A stretch of 64,000 nucleotides of DNA from Actinomadura litoris (GTDB taxonomy: Bacteria > Actinomycetota > Actinomycetes > Streptosporangiales > Streptosporangiaceae): positions 682,001 to 746,000 of the forward strand of contig NZ_WOFH01000002.1 of assembly GCF_009733595.1 (NCBI RefSeq). Reading direction: 5' to 3'. The stretch's first letter is position 1. Every line of letters begins with the position of its first letter. Below, piece by piece: positions 45,627-53,805 of the stretch. Made by a program: the position numbers and the translations under genes. Below the pieces are notes generated by a model. That model worked only from the letters and a program-made list of their open reading frames with translations. It was not told where the DNA came from and ran no database searches.

Positions 45627-46190
45627 TCAGTCGGTGACGCGCAGGACGCGGAGCTGGCAGGCGATCAGGCGGTAGTAGCCGACGAGGGTGACCAGCTCGT
45701 ACAGGAGGTTCAGGCCGAGGGCGGCGGTGGCCTCGGCGAAGGCGGTGTCGGTGAGGTCGCCGGTGGCGGCCAGTTCGCGGGCGGCGGCGAGCACGGCGGT
45801 CTCGGACGGGTCCTCCAGCGGGCAGGCGGCGCCCGCGCGGACGGCCTCGATCTGCTCCTCGGTGAGCCCGGCCCCCCGCGCCGCGTGGGCGTGGACGGCC
45901 CACTCGTACTCGGAGTGCTCCTGCGCCGCGACGGTGAGGATCGCCAGTTCCTTCTGCCGGGCGGTGAAGCCCGTCCGGTAGCGGACGGCGTTGCCGAGTT
46001 CCTGGAGGGAGTCGCCGAGTTCCGGGCTGAGCAGCATGCCGTTGAAGGGGCCGCGCAGGCGGCCCTCGTCGTCGGCGAGCGGGAAGGGGCGCGGGCCGGT
46101 GGCGCGGGCGCTGTCGAGCAGCCGGTCGTAGAGCGCGCGCTGCTCGTCGGTCAGGTCCGCTGGCCGGAGCGCGTCGACGCGGGCTGGCAT
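45627..46190 (-). CDS. Carboxymuconolactone decarboxylase/AhpD-like family protein
   Basis: 187 residues, all-helical CMD fold: ARQKELAILTVAAQEHSEYEW followed by AVHAHAARGAGL (the E-x7-H type pattern), then helices with E-L-V-T-L-V-G-Y-Y. The redox CxxC of true AhpD is absent, so a lactone-decarboxylase-like or stress role is more likely than peroxidase reduction. It follows the dimeric-barrel gene by 24 nt on the minus strand, and both are divergent from iclR, suggesting control by that regulator. The substrate is not deducible. Confidence 0.85.
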   Translation of the reverse strand: MPARVDALRPADLTDEQRALYDRLLDSARATGPRPFPLADDEGRLRGPFNGMLLSPELGDSLQELGNAVRYRTGFTARQKELAILTVAAQEHSEYEWAVHAHAARGAGLTEEQIEAVRAGAACPLEDPSETAVLAAARELAATGDLTDTAFAEATAALGLNLLYELVTLVGYYRLIACQLRVLRVTD

Positions 46191-46214
46191 TCATGTCCCC
46201 CGGTTGTGTGTGGT

Positions 46215-46880
46215 TCAGCGGGTGTTCCCGGCGGCGGGCGCGCCGTCCGGCTGGAAGGTGGAGTGGTAGGTGAACAGGCGGCGCTCGTTCGCGAGCGCGC
46301 GCCGCATGATCTCGGTGCGCCACGGCGTGTCCGTCGCGGCGCGGAAGGCCGTGGTGTCGAAGACCGACGGGTCGTCGATCTCGTGCAGGGCGAGCAGGCG
46401 CGGCGCGTCGCCGTCCTCCAGGGCGAAGCGGCGGACGCGGCGCCAGCCCGGGATCGCGAGCAGGGCGGGGACGTGCTCGCGCTCGTACCACTCGCCGACG
46501 CCGGCCGCGTGCTCGGGCTCGACCGCGAGGGACCGTGCCAGCAGCAGCGGCGGGGGAGCGGTGCCGGGCGCGCCGTGCTCGGCCAGCAGCCGGTAGACGC
46601 GGCGCTCGAAGACCTCCAGCGCCGCGATCACCGACCGCTCCCGGTCGCTGCGGTGTTCGCGCAGGTCGCGGTAGCGGGGGGTGTGGAGGACGGCCAGGTC
46701 CAGGTCGTACCATGCGAGCCAGGACGGCACCTCGCCGTCGCCGGCGCGGTACCGGTGGCCTCGATGGACGCCGGGCAGGGCGAGCCTGGCCGGGCCGTGC
46801 TCGGTGTCGTACCAGTCGTGGAACGCCGCTTCGTCGCCGTCGCGCGGCTGCGACAGGACGTAGAGCAGACCTTCCGCCAC
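46215..46880 (-). CDS. Duplicated dimeric alpha-beta-barrel (EthD-like) protein
   Basis: 221 residues built from two similar halves, each starting with a strand and a W-Y-x-x-E-H motif (FHDWYDTEHGPARLALPG and VGEWYEREHVPALLAIPG), typical of ferredoxin-like dimeric barrels such as EthD and DUF4286. Such proteins serve catabolic pathways as small enzymes or decarboxylation aids. It heads a two-gene minus-strand unit with the AhpD-like gene and is divergent from iclR across a strong palindromic operator. The duplication makes it a pseudo-dimer in one chain. Exact reaction unknown. Confidence 0.78.
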   Translation of the reverse strand: MAEGLLYVLSQPRDGDEAAFHDWYDTEHGPARLALPGVHRGHRYRAGDGEVPSWLAWYDLDLAVLHTPRYRDLREHRSDRERSVIAALEVFERRVYRLLAEHGAPGTAPPPLLLARSLAVEPEHAAGVGEWYEREHVPALLAIPGWRRVRRFALEDGDAPRLLALHEIDDPSVFDTTAFRAATDTPWRTEIMRRALANERRLFTYHSTFQPDGAPAAGNTR

Positions 46881-46941
46881 GGTGGACCCTCCCGATCGGT
46901 GTGTTTCCCCTGCCGGGAGCGGTCGGCAGCGGGTAGGTTTG

Positions 46942-46973
46942 TTCTACTGACGAACATGTGTACGTCAGTAGAA
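46942..46973. promoter_or_regulatory. IclR-type operator (11-bp inverted repeat)
   Basis: TTCTACTGACG and CGTCAGTAGAA form perfect 11-bp arms around a 10-bp spacer in the 116-bp gap between the divergent EthD-like gene and iclR. The position and symmetry fit a regulator that represses itself and its divergent target. The element ACTGACGTACA (complement of the right arm) recurs before dctA. Confidence 0.7.
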
Positions 46974-46996
46974 TACTTTGAGGGCGGGAGTCAGGG

Positions 46997-47773
46997 ATGT
47001 CAAGGCAGGACCCCGATGTGATCGACTCGGTCGAGAAGGCGTTCCGCGTGCTGGAGACGTTCTCGGCGGAGCACCCGTCGCTGACCGTCAGCGAGGCGGC
47101 CGAGCTGACCGGGCTGTCGCGCGCGACCGCGCGGCGCATCCTTCTGACCTGCGTCCGGCTCGGATTCGCCGAGGTGGACGACCGCCGGTTCCGGCTGCTG
47201 CCGCGCGTCCTGCGGCTCGGGTACGGCTACCTCGCCTCGCTGCCGATCTGGGACCGGGCCCAGCCGCACATGCGGCGGCTGGCCGACGAGGTGCGCGAGT
47301 CGTGCTCGGCCGCCACCCTGGACGGCGGGGAGATCGTCTACGTCGCCCGCGTCCCCGCCAACCGGAGCATGTCGATCGTGCTCAACGTGGGCTCGCGGCT
47401 GCCCGCCTACCCCACGTCCATGGGGCGCGTGCTGCTGGCCGCGCTGCCGCCGGACGCGCTGCGCGAGCACCTCGCGGCCGTCGCCCTGGAGCCGCTCACC
47501 CCGCACACGATCACCGACCCCGGCGAGCTGGAGAAGGAGCTGGACCGGGTGCGGGAGCGGGGCTACGCGCTGGTGGACGGGGAGCGCGAGGAGGGCGTGC
47601 GCTCGGCGGCGGCGCCGGTGCGCGACGGGAGCGGCGCCGTGATCGCGGCCATCAACGTCTCGGCCAACGCCGGACGGGTGTCGGTGGACGAGCTGCGCGA
47701 GCACCAGGTCCCGCTGCTGCTCCGGACGGCGGACGCGATCTCCCGCGACATCGGCTTCGTCCCCGCCCCCTGA
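46997..47773 (+). CDS. IclR-family transcriptional regulator
   Basis: 258 residues; ATG with GGGAGTCAGGG upstream. Residues about 10-70 are the winged helix (VEKAFRVLETFSAEHPSLTVSEAAELTGLSRATARRIL), followed by the effector-binding GAF-like domain with its conserved LPAYPTSMGRVLLAALP and INVSANAGR segments. IclR proteins sense small aromatic or dicarboxylic metabolites; the neighbours (AhpD-like protein, DctA, SDR) suggest control of a catabolic route. A palindromic operator lies just upstream, and a half-site lies upstream of dctA. Confidence 0.94.
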   Translation: MSRQDPDVIDSVEKAFRVLETFSAEHPSLTVSEAAELTGLSRATARRILLTCVRLGFAEVDDRRFRLLPRVLRLGYGYLASLPIWDRAQPHMRRLADEVRESCSAATLDGGEIVYVARVPANRSMSIVLNVGSRLPAYPTSMGRVLLAALPPDALREHLAAVALEPLTPHTITDPGELEKELDRVRERGYALVDGEREEGVRSAAAPVRDGSGAVIAAINVSANAGRVSVDELREHQVPLLLRTADAISRDIGFVPAP

Positions 47774-47864
47774 GCCCGCTCGGGCCGCTCCCACCGATTC
47801 CCAACCCCGCCGTCGCACACTGCCTCTTGACCTGGTCGGAGAGGTCGGTCACACTCACCATCTA

Positions 47865-47875
47865 ACTGACGTACA
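47865..47875. promoter_or_regulatory. IclR half-site upstream of dctA
   Basis: ACTGACGTACA is identical to the complement of the right half of the operator at 46942-46973 and differs in one base from its left half. It lies about 30 bp upstream of the dctA start and downstream of a TTGACC (47827) that could be a -35 box, a place where bound repressor would block transcription. Three copies in 1 kb are unlikely by chance. Confidence 0.55.
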
Positions 47876-47905
47876 ACTGTGCGACTGGCGAACAGAGGAA
47901 CCGCG

Positions 47906-49255
47906 ATGTCCCGTGCCGCTTCCCTCCTACGGACCGCCTTCACCACGCGACTCTGGCTGACGGTCCTGGTCGCCCTCGCCCTCGGCGCCGCGCTCGGCCT
48001 CGCGGCGCCGGACGCGGGGGCGTCCCTGCAACCGCTCGGCGACGGCTTCATCTCGCTGATCCGGATGCTGGTCGGGCCGGTGATCTTCTGCACGATCGTC
48101 ACCGGCGTCGTCTCGGCGGGAGCGCTCGCGGGCATGGGCCGGATCGGTGTCAAGGCGCTGGTCTACTTCGAGGTCGTCACCACGATCGCGCTGATCATGG
48201 GCCTGGTGGTGATGGACGTCCTGCGGCCCGGGGACGGCGTCCACGCGGACCCGAACGCCATCAAGCTCGCGGGGAAGGCGAGCGAGTACGCCTCCGAGGG
48301 GGAGCACCAGCACTGGTACGACTTCCTGGTCAACACGATCCCCGACAGCGTCGTCGGCGCGTTCGTGGACGGCAACGTCCTGCAGATCCTGCTGGTCTCG
48401 GTGCTGTTCGCGATCGCCGTCAAGATGATGGGCGAGCGCGGCGCCCCCATCGGACGCGGCGTCGAGCGGGTCGGCGAGGCCGTCTTCGGCATCGTCAAGC
48501 TCGTCATGTACCTGGCGCCGTTCGGCGCGTTCGGCGCGATGGCCTACACCACCGGCAAGTTCGGGACGAAGACGCTGACCAGCCTCGGCACGTTCGTCGG
48601 GCTGTTCTGGCTGACCGGGATCGTCTTCTGCCTCGTCGTGCTCGGCACCGTCGCCCGGATCTGCGGCATCCGCGTCCTGCCGCTGTACCGCTACTTCAAG
48701 GACGAACTGCTCATCACCCTCGGCACCGCCAACTACGAGGCCGTGATGCCGCAGCTCATCGAGAAGCTGGAGCGGCTCGGCTGCCCGAAGCCGATCGTCG
48801 GGCTCGTCGTCCCGTCCGGGTACGCGTTCAACTCCGACGGCGTCTGCCTCTACATGGGGTTCGCGGGCCTCTACATCGCGCAGGCCTTCGACATCGACCT
48901 GTCGATCTGGCAGCAGCTCGGCCTGCTCGCGGTGTTCCTGCTGACCTCCAAGGGCGGCGCCGGGATCGCCGGCGCGGGCTTCGTGCTCCTGGCGGCCACG
49001 CTGTCGACCACGGGCACCGTCCCGGTCGCGGGCATCATGCTGATCTTCGGCGTCGACCGGTTCCTGTCGATGATGCGCGGCATCGTGAGCCTGTGCGGGC
49101 AGATGCTGGCGAGCATCGTCGTCAGCGCGTGGGAGGGCGTCTTCGACCGCGAGCGGGCGCTGCTGGTGCTGTCCGGGCGCGCCCCCGCCGAGGACGGCCC
49201 GGCCGCGGCGGAGCCCGCGCCCTCGGCCGCCGCCGCGGTGGGAGGGAACGCGTGA
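47906..49255 (+). CDS. dctA: C4-dicarboxylate/glutamate:cation symporter (DctA/DAACS family)
   Basis: 449 residues from ATG 47906, with AGAGGAA seven nt upstream. Eight or so hydrophobic helices and the family signatures are visible: PSGYAFNSDGVCLYMGFAG, SKGGAGIAGAGF and the terminal VDRFLSMMRGIVSLCG segment. Members import succinate, fumarate, malate or related anions with Na+ or H+. The Ala/Pro-rich cytoplasmic tail is typical of actinomycetes. The stop overlaps the SDR gene (GTGA), making a transport-oxidation operon under the IclR site. The exact substrate cannot be read. Confidence 0.92.
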   Translation: MSRAASLLRTAFTTRLWLTVLVALALGAALGLAAPDAGASLQPLGDGFISLIRMLVGPVIFCTIVTGVVSAGALAGMGRIGVKALVYFEVVTTIALIMGLVVMDVLRPGDGVHADPNAIKLAGKASEYASEGEHQHWYDFLVNTIPDSVVGAFVDGNVLQILLVSVLFAIAVKMMGERGAPIGRGVERVGEAVFGIVKLVMYLAPFGAFGAMAYTTGKFGTKTLTSLGTFVGLFWLTGIVFCLVVLGTVARICGIRVLPLYRYFKDELLITLGTANYEAVMPQLIEKLERLGCPKPIVGLVVPSGYAFNSDGVCLYMGFAGLYIAQAFDIDLSIWQQLGLLAVFLLTSKGGAGIAGAGFVLLAATLSTTGTVPVAGIMLIFGVDRFLSMMRGIVSLCGQMLASIVVSAWEGVFDRERALLVLSGRAPAEDGPAAAEPAPSAAAAVGGNA

Positions 49256-50076
49256 CGAGCGGACCGGAGAGCAGGGTGGAAGGCAGGCTGGCGGGCAAGG
49301 TCGCCCTCGTCACCGGCGCGGGCAGCGCGGGGCCGGGCTGGGGCAACGGGCGCGCGACCGCCGTCGTGTTCGCGCGCGAGGGCGCCCGGGTGTTCGCGGT
49401 CGACCGGGACGCCGCGTCCCTCGCCCGGACCATGGAGCTGATCGGGGAGGCCGGGGGAGAGGGCCGCCCCTACGAGTGCGACGTGACCGACGCCGCCGCC
49501 GTCGCCACGATGACCGAGGCGTGCCAGGCCGTCTACGGGCGGATCGACGTGCTGGTCTGCAACGTCGGCGGGTCGCGTCCGGGCGGCGCGGCCGACCTCG
49601 ACGAGCGGACCTGGGACGGGCAGCTCGGCCTCAACCTCACGAGCGCCTACCTCGCCTGCCGGAGCGTCCTGCCGGTGATGCGCGAGCAGGGCGGCGGGGC
49701 CATCGTCAACATCGCCTCCACGTCCGGGATCCGCTACACCGGCTCGCCGCAGGCCGCCTACGCGGCGGCCAAGGCCGGGGTGATCCAGCTGTCGCGGGTC
49801 ACCGCCGTCGAGCACGCCGAGCACGGCATCCGGGTCAACACGGTCGTGCCGGGCCAGCTCCACACGCCGATGGTCGAGGCGCGCCTCGCGGCCCAGCGCA
49901 CCGGCGGCAACGTGGGACGGCTGCTCCGGGAGCGGCTGAACCGCATCCCGCTCGGGTTCATGGGGGACGGCCGCGACACCGCCCACGCGGCGCTGTTCCT
50001 GGCCTCCGACGAGGCGCGGTTCGTGACAGGCACGGAGATCGTCGTGGACGGCGGGATGACCGCCCGCTGCGACTGA
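49252..50076 (+). CDS. Short-chain dehydrogenase/reductase
   Basis: 274 residues; the GTG overlaps the dctA stop, with GGGAGGGAA upstream. The Rossmann start is VALVTGAGSAGPGWGNG, a slightly extended glycine loop, followed by the acidic D in VFAVDRD suggesting NAD(H). The catalytic S, Y and K are present (NIASTSG...YAAAKAG). Likely oxidises a hydroxy-acid imported by the symporter (inference). The end VTGTEIVVDGGM is the usual SDR C-terminus. Confidence 0.92.
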   Translation: MTSGPESRVEGRLAGKVALVTGAGSAGPGWGNGRATAVVFAREGARVFAVDRDAASLARTMELIGEAGGEGRPYECDVTDAAAVATMTEACQAVYGRIDVLVCNVGGSRPGGAADLDERTWDGQLGLNLTSAYLACRSVLPVMREQGGGAIVNIASTSGIRYTGSPQAAYAAAKAGVIQLSRVTAVEHAEHGIRVNTVVPGQLHTPMVEARLAAQRTGGNVGRLLRERLNRIPLGFMGDGRDTAHAALFLASDEARFVTGTEIVVDGGMTARCD

Positions 50077-50284
50077 CCGGCCGATCTTGGCCGGTCCTGG
50101 CCGTTTCCGCCATTCCGCTGAACGTGCCGCGAATTCTTGGTGGGACGAAGCGGCTATTGTGGGGCAATTGGGAGCGGCAAGGGCGAAAACTGCCAAAGAT
50201 TGTTGATCAGGCCGTGGGCTTCACGGAATGGCGGGCCGGGTACAAGGAGATCGACACAATTCGATACCCGGCCCCGGAGTTCAG

Positions 50285-51097
50285 ATGCGCCTTCCCCGCC
50301 CCTGTCTGATCGCACTCGGAGTGGCGGCGTTCACCGCCGGTTCGCTCGCCCTGCCCGCCACCGCCTCGGCGGCCGGCCCCGACTACGTCGCCCTCGGCGA
50401 CTCCTACTCCTCCGGCACGGGCGCGGGAGACTACGACCCCGCCAGCGGGGACTGCAACCGCAGCGCCAACGCCTACCCCAAGCTCTGGGCGGCGTCGCAC
50501 TCCACCGGCTCGTTCAGGTTCGCCGCGTGCTCAGGGGCGACCACCGACACGGTCGCGAGCGGCCAGTTGGACTCGCTCAACTCCTCCACCGACCTCGTGA
50601 GCATCACCGTCGGCGGGAACGACGCCGGATTCTCCGACGTCATGCAGGTCTGCGTGCTCCAGTCGGAGTCGGCGTGCCTGACCGCGGTGGACAACGCCAA
50701 GACCTATATCAGGAACACCCTTCCCGGACGGCTCGACTCGATCTATTCCAAGATCCGGGTGAAGGCGCCCTCCGCGCGGGTCGTGGTGCTCGGCTACCCG
50801 CGGCTCTACAAGATCGTCAAAGTGTGCGTGGGGCTGAGCAACACCAAGCGCACCGCGCTCAACGGCGCCGCCGACGCCCTCGACACCACGGTCTCCTCGG
50901 CGACCGGCCGCGCCGGCTTCACCTTCTCCGACGTGCGGGACGAGTTCGCCGGCCACGAGCTGTGCTCCGGCGACGACTGGCTCAACTCGGTGACCCTGCC
51001 GATCGAGTCGTCCTACCACCCGACCGCCCTGGGCCAGAGGCTCGGCTACCTGCCGGCCTTCAGCGGCTCCGCCAAGCTGGTGCACTCCCTGTCCTGA
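50285..51097 (+). CDS. Secreted SGNH/GDSL hydrolase (lipase/esterase)
   Basis: 270 residues with a signal peptide (residues 1-29, cleaved near ASA). Blocks of the family are in place: GDSYSSG with the nucleophile Ser, GGND, and SYHPTALGQ with the catalytic His. Six Cys in the mature part suggest disulfides, as in the Streptomyces esterase/lipase group. It acts outside the cell on esters. The start at 50285 gives a clean signal peptide; an in-frame start at 50228 would not. A strong hairpin terminator follows. Confidence 0.93.
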   Translation: MRLPRPCLIALGVAAFTAGSLALPATASAAGPDYVALGDSYSSGTGAGDYDPASGDCNRSANAYPKLWAASHSTGSFRFAACSGATTDTVASGQLDSLNSSTDLVSITVGGNDAGFSDVMQVCVLQSESACLTAVDNAKTYIRNTLPGRLDSIYSKIRVKAPSARVVVLGYPRLYKIVKVCVGLSNTKRTALNGAADALDTTVSSATGRAGFTFSDVRDEFAGHELCSGDDWLNSVTLPIESSYHPTALGQRLGYLPAFSGSAKLVHSLS

Positions 51098-51110
51098 AGG
51101 ACCGGCTGAC

Positions 51111-51148
51111 GAGAGAAGGGGCGGACGCCCGCGTCCGCCCCTTCTCTC
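51111..51148. terminator. Perfect 18-bp stem terminator
   Basis: GAGAGAAGGGGCGGACGC is followed after CC by its exact complement, ending 6 nt before the convergent membrane-protein stop. It is a strong hairpin without a long T-run and can stop transcripts from both sides. Confidence 0.85.
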
Positions 51149-51154
51149 GTGCCC

Positions 51155-51751
51155 TCATCCGGCGGCGCGGCGGCGGCGCCAGTACGCGACGGTCACGGCG
51201 GCCAGCAGCGGGCCCCACAGCACGAGCGGCAGGTAGGCGCCGTAGGCGAGCACGCCCTCCCAGGTGCCCAGGTCCATCGGGTCCGAGCCCTCGACGGGCC
51301 GGCCCTGGACGGTCTTCTCCCAGGGGACGAACACGGCCAGGGTCCCCCACAGGGGAGTCAGGATGGCCGCGCCCAGCGCGGCGGGGATGACGGCGCCGAG
51401 CGTCGGGACGCGGCGTCCGCGCAGGAAGGGCACCCAGCGGGGGAACACCTCGCCCCACGTGCAGACCAGGCCGACCGCGGTGAAAGCGAGCCCCTCCGAC
51501 AGCAGCGACAGCAGCACCACGTAGACCTCGCCGGGCAACCAGGACGGCAGGTTGCCGTCGGCCCCGGCCTCGTCGGCGCCGTTGACGATCGGCACGTGGA
51601 GGGTGACGCCGACGATCCGCCAGAGGCTGGAGGGCAGGACGAGGAACGGGATGGCGAGGGCGGCGGTCCGCGCCCAGCGGGGCACGCCGGCGACGGGTTC
51701 GTGCGCGGCCCGCCAGGCCGCGCCCGCACGGGCGGTGAGGACTGTGCTCAT
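51155..51751 (-). CDS. Integral membrane protein, four or so helices
   Basis: 198 residues with hydrophobic segments at about 28-48, 75-97, 115-138 and 168-190, and a basic C-terminus (YWRRRRAAG). Conserved-looking W-R-I-V-G-V-T-L and WGEVFPRWVPFLRGR loops occur in a common but unnamed actinomycete membrane family. No enzymatic motif. It probably stands alone; the 112 bp upstream of its start contain TTTACATTGTAG, a possible promoter or operator. Confidence 0.75.
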   Translation of the reverse strand: MSTVLTARAGAAWRAAHEPVAGVPRWARTAALAIPFLVLPSSLWRIVGVTLHVPIVNGADEAGADGNLPSWLPGEVYVVLLSLLSEGLAFTAVGLVCTWGEVFPRWVPFLRGRRVPTLGAVIPAALGAAILTPLWGTLAVFVPWEKTVQGRPVEGSDPMDLGTWEGVLAYGAYLPLVLWGPLLAAVTVAYWRRRRAAG

Positions 51752-51863
51752 GCCCTCAAGATCGCAGTGCGGACCGGTCGCGCGGATCGCCTCTCCGGGG
51801 GAACCGCCTCCCCCGCGCAGGGGAGCCCGTTAATGATCTACAATGTAAAGGCGCCGGGCGGGT

Positions 51864-52901
51864 TCACCGGCGGAGCGTCCGGCAGGTGGCGAGACCGACC
51901 GGGACGGGCGCCCAGAAGGTGATCGCGCGGAACAGCAGCACCGCCTGGAGCGCCGGCCCGGCGGGGATGCCGAGCGCCGCGAGCGCGGCGACGAGCGCGG
52001 CCTCGGTGGAGCCGACGCCGCCGGGCGAGGGCACGGCCGAACCCGCCGCGGCCCCGACGAGGTAGGCGGCGAGCAGGGCGGAGACGTCGCCGGGCCCGGC
52101 GCCGGTCGCGGGGACGGCCCACACGCTGAGCGCGAACGCCAGGGCGAGGATGAGCGTGGTCGTCGCGGACGCGCCGAGCGTGACGGCGAGGTCGCGGGGG
52201 CGGCGGCACAGGTCGGCGAACCCCTCGACCGCGCGCCCGACGAGGGCGGAGCGGGCGGCGCGGCGGCCGGTCAGCACGGCGGCGGGGAGCAGCACCCCGG
52301 CGCCGACCAGCAGCGGGACCGGCGGGACGAGCGCGGCGGCGCGCGCGAAGTGCACGCGCGCCGCGTCCAGCATGCGGTCGTCGCCGCCCGCGCCGAGGAC
52401 GGCGGCCATGAGCAGCAGGTCTGCGGGCAGCCCGGCGGCCTGGAGCACGGCGACGGCGACGGCGGCGCGGGGGAGCGGCAGGCCGCGGCAGACGAGGTAG
52501 CGGGTGTTGACCGCGACGGCGCCGAGACCGCCGGGGGTGACGCGGTTGGCGGCGGCGGCGGTGAACTGCGTCAGCGTCGCCTCGTACAGGGGGAGGCGGT
52601 GGCCGGACGCGCCGCGCAGCGCGATCGCCGCGACCACGTAGTGCAGGGCCGCCAGCAGGACGAGGACGGGCAGGAAGCCCCAGCGCATGTGCCGGACCGC
52701 CGTCAGGGCCGGACGCGCGGGCCCGGTGCCGAAGACCAGGACCGCGACGGTGGCGAGAGCCGCGAGCAGGACGCCCGCGGCGGCCCGGCGGATCGCGCTC
52801 CGCCGGGCCGCCGAGGCCGCGCGGGTCGTGGGCGTCGTCGGTGTCGTGGGTGCCGTCGGGATGGCGGGGGGCGTGCCGGCGGGGGCGGCGATCGTCTCCA
52901 C
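51864..52901 (-). CDS. UPF0104/MprF-like (lysylphosphatidylglycerol synthase transmembrane) flippase-type protein
   Basis: About 345 residues from a GTG at 52901; the true start is uncertain, since the frame is open to 53009 but begins with a low-complexity Pro/Thr stretch. Seven to eight hydrophobic helices; the family pattern TQFTAAAANRVTPGGLGAVAVNTRYL and AGSAVPSPGGVGSTEAALVAAL identifies the MprF N-terminal/UPF0104 membrane domain. No aminoacyl-transferase domain is attached. Such proteins are proposed lipid flippases or glycolipid-envelope factors. The TIGR03086 gene lies upstream on the same strand. Confidence 0.83.
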   Translation of the reverse strand: METIAAPAGTPPAIPTAPTTPTTPTTRAASAARRSAIRRAAAGVLLAALATVAVLVFGTGPARPALTAVRHMRWGFLPVLVLLAALHYVVAAIALRGASGHRLPLYEATLTQFTAAAANRVTPGGLGAVAVNTRYLVCRGLPLPRAAVAVAVLQAAGLPADLLLMAAVLGAGGDDRMLDAARVHFARAAALVPPVPLLVGAGVLLPAAVLTGRRAARSALVGRAVEGFADLCRRPRDLAVTLGASATTTLILALAFALSVWAVPATGAGPGDVSALLAAYLVGAAAGSAVPSPGGVGSTEAALVAALAALGIPAGPALQAVLLFRAITFWAPVPVGLATCRTLRR

Positions 52902-53019
52902 ACCCTTGTTGTCGGTGTTCCGGTTGACGGCTGTGCGACCGTGGGCTGCCGGGGAGGGGAACGCTCCATGGGAGGTTGGTGGGCGGGCGCGGTCCCGGGG
53001 AGGGACCACGCCGGACCGG

Positions 53020-53631
53020 TCAGGCGGTCCAGTGCGGGTCGCGGCCGAGGTAGTGCAGGAGGGCGGTCTCGTCGTCGCCGGCGCCCTCGATGGCGGGGGC
53101 GTAGGCGCCGTACCGGCGGAGCGGCTCGACGATCTGCCGGGCGACGTCGAGCAGGCCGACCGCGAGGCCGGGGGTGAGCGGGGACGGCTGCCCGGTCGCC
53201 CTGGCGACGTCCCAGGCGTGGACGGCGGCGTCCAGCGCGGCGGCGCCCGCCCCGACGGCCGGGGGCAGGGCGTGCGGCGGGACGGGGACGGGCACGCTCT
53301 CCGCGTCCGCGCCGACGGTGGCCCACGCGGCGGCGCAGGCGGCGACCATCGGCTCCAGCAGGTCGGCGGGCGCGCCGTCGATCACGCCGTCCGGGGCGAA
53401 GGGGTTGAAGTCGGGGCCGGGCCCGCCGGTGATGGCGGCGGCGAAGGCGAGCTGGTCTCCGGCGGCGTGCTGGACGACCTGGGCCACGTTCCACTCGGCG
53501 CAGGGGGTGGGGCGCGTCCAGGCGCCGGCGGGGACGCGGCGGACGGTTCCGAGCAGGGCGGCGTGGGCGGCGTCGAGCAGGTCCCAGCCGGTGGTGAGGC
53601 CGGTGCCGGGGGTGCTGTTCGGGGTGGTCAT
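53020..53631 (-). CDS. TIGR03086-family DinB-like metal-binding protein
   Basis: 203 residues, four-helix DinB fold of the mycothiol-maleylpyruvate-isomerase N-terminal type: TPCAEWNVAQVVQHAAG near the start and AVHAWDVARATGQ in the middle supply the three His ligands. TIGR03086 members are common in actinomycetes and may be mycothiol-dependent enzymes. A palindrome at 53675-53689 lies 44 bp upstream of the start and may bind a TetR-type repressor. Confidence 0.88.
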   Translation of the reverse strand: MTTPNSTPGTGLTTGWDLLDAAHAALLGTVRRVPAGAWTRPTPCAEWNVAQVVQHAAGDQLAFAAAITGGPGPDFNPFAPDGVIDGAPADLLEPMVAACAAAWATVGADAESVPVPVPPHALPPAVGAGAAALDAAVHAWDVARATGQPSPLTPGLAVGLLDVARQIVEPLRRYGAYAPAIEGAGDDETALLHYLGRDPHWTA

Positions 53632-53674
53632 CGCGCTCTCCTTGTCGTTGGCGATGCCTCCATTCTAGCAGAAC

Positions 53675-53689
53675 GGAATGATTCGTTCC
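53675..53689. promoter_or_regulatory. TetR-like operator candidate
   Basis: GGAATGATTCGTTCC is a 15-bp inverted repeat with one mismatched pair, overlapping a second repeat GAACG-N8-CGTTC. Symmetry and size fit TetR/AcrR operators. It precedes the TIGR03086 gene on the minus strand; no tetR gene is in the window near it. Confidence 0.4.
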
Positions 53690-53732
53690 ACTCAAACTTT
53701 TCCGGATCCGGGCGCCGTTTTGGGCCACGCCA

Positions 53733-53760
53733 TTGATTCTTTTCACACTATGCTTAACAT
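53733..53760 (+). promoter_or_regulatory. Sigma-70-like promoter for the AONS-like gene
   Basis: TTGATT, a 16-bp spacer, and TAACAT lie 45 bp upstream of the ATG at 53806 in an AT-richer stretch. This is one of the better -35/-10 pairs in the window. Confidence 0.5.
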
Positions 53761-53805
53761 GCACTACCAACCGTGACCGTCACCCGATGGGGGAGTGTGA
53801 CGACC

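Noticed and set aside
45553-47139. 528-codon minus-strand frame spanning several genes
   Set aside because: Crosses the AhpD-like and EthD-like genes in another frame; Arg/Pro-rich shadow.
51830-51863. BlaI/CopY-type operator (TACAATGTA)
   Set aside because: Only a 9-bp palindrome with one-base centre; the known sites have a two-base centre and longer arms.
51864-53009. Longer start for the UPF0104 protein at 53009
   Set aside because: The added residues are low-complexity, have no ribosome site, and run almost into the neighbouring gene; the GTG at 52901 is preferred though not certain.
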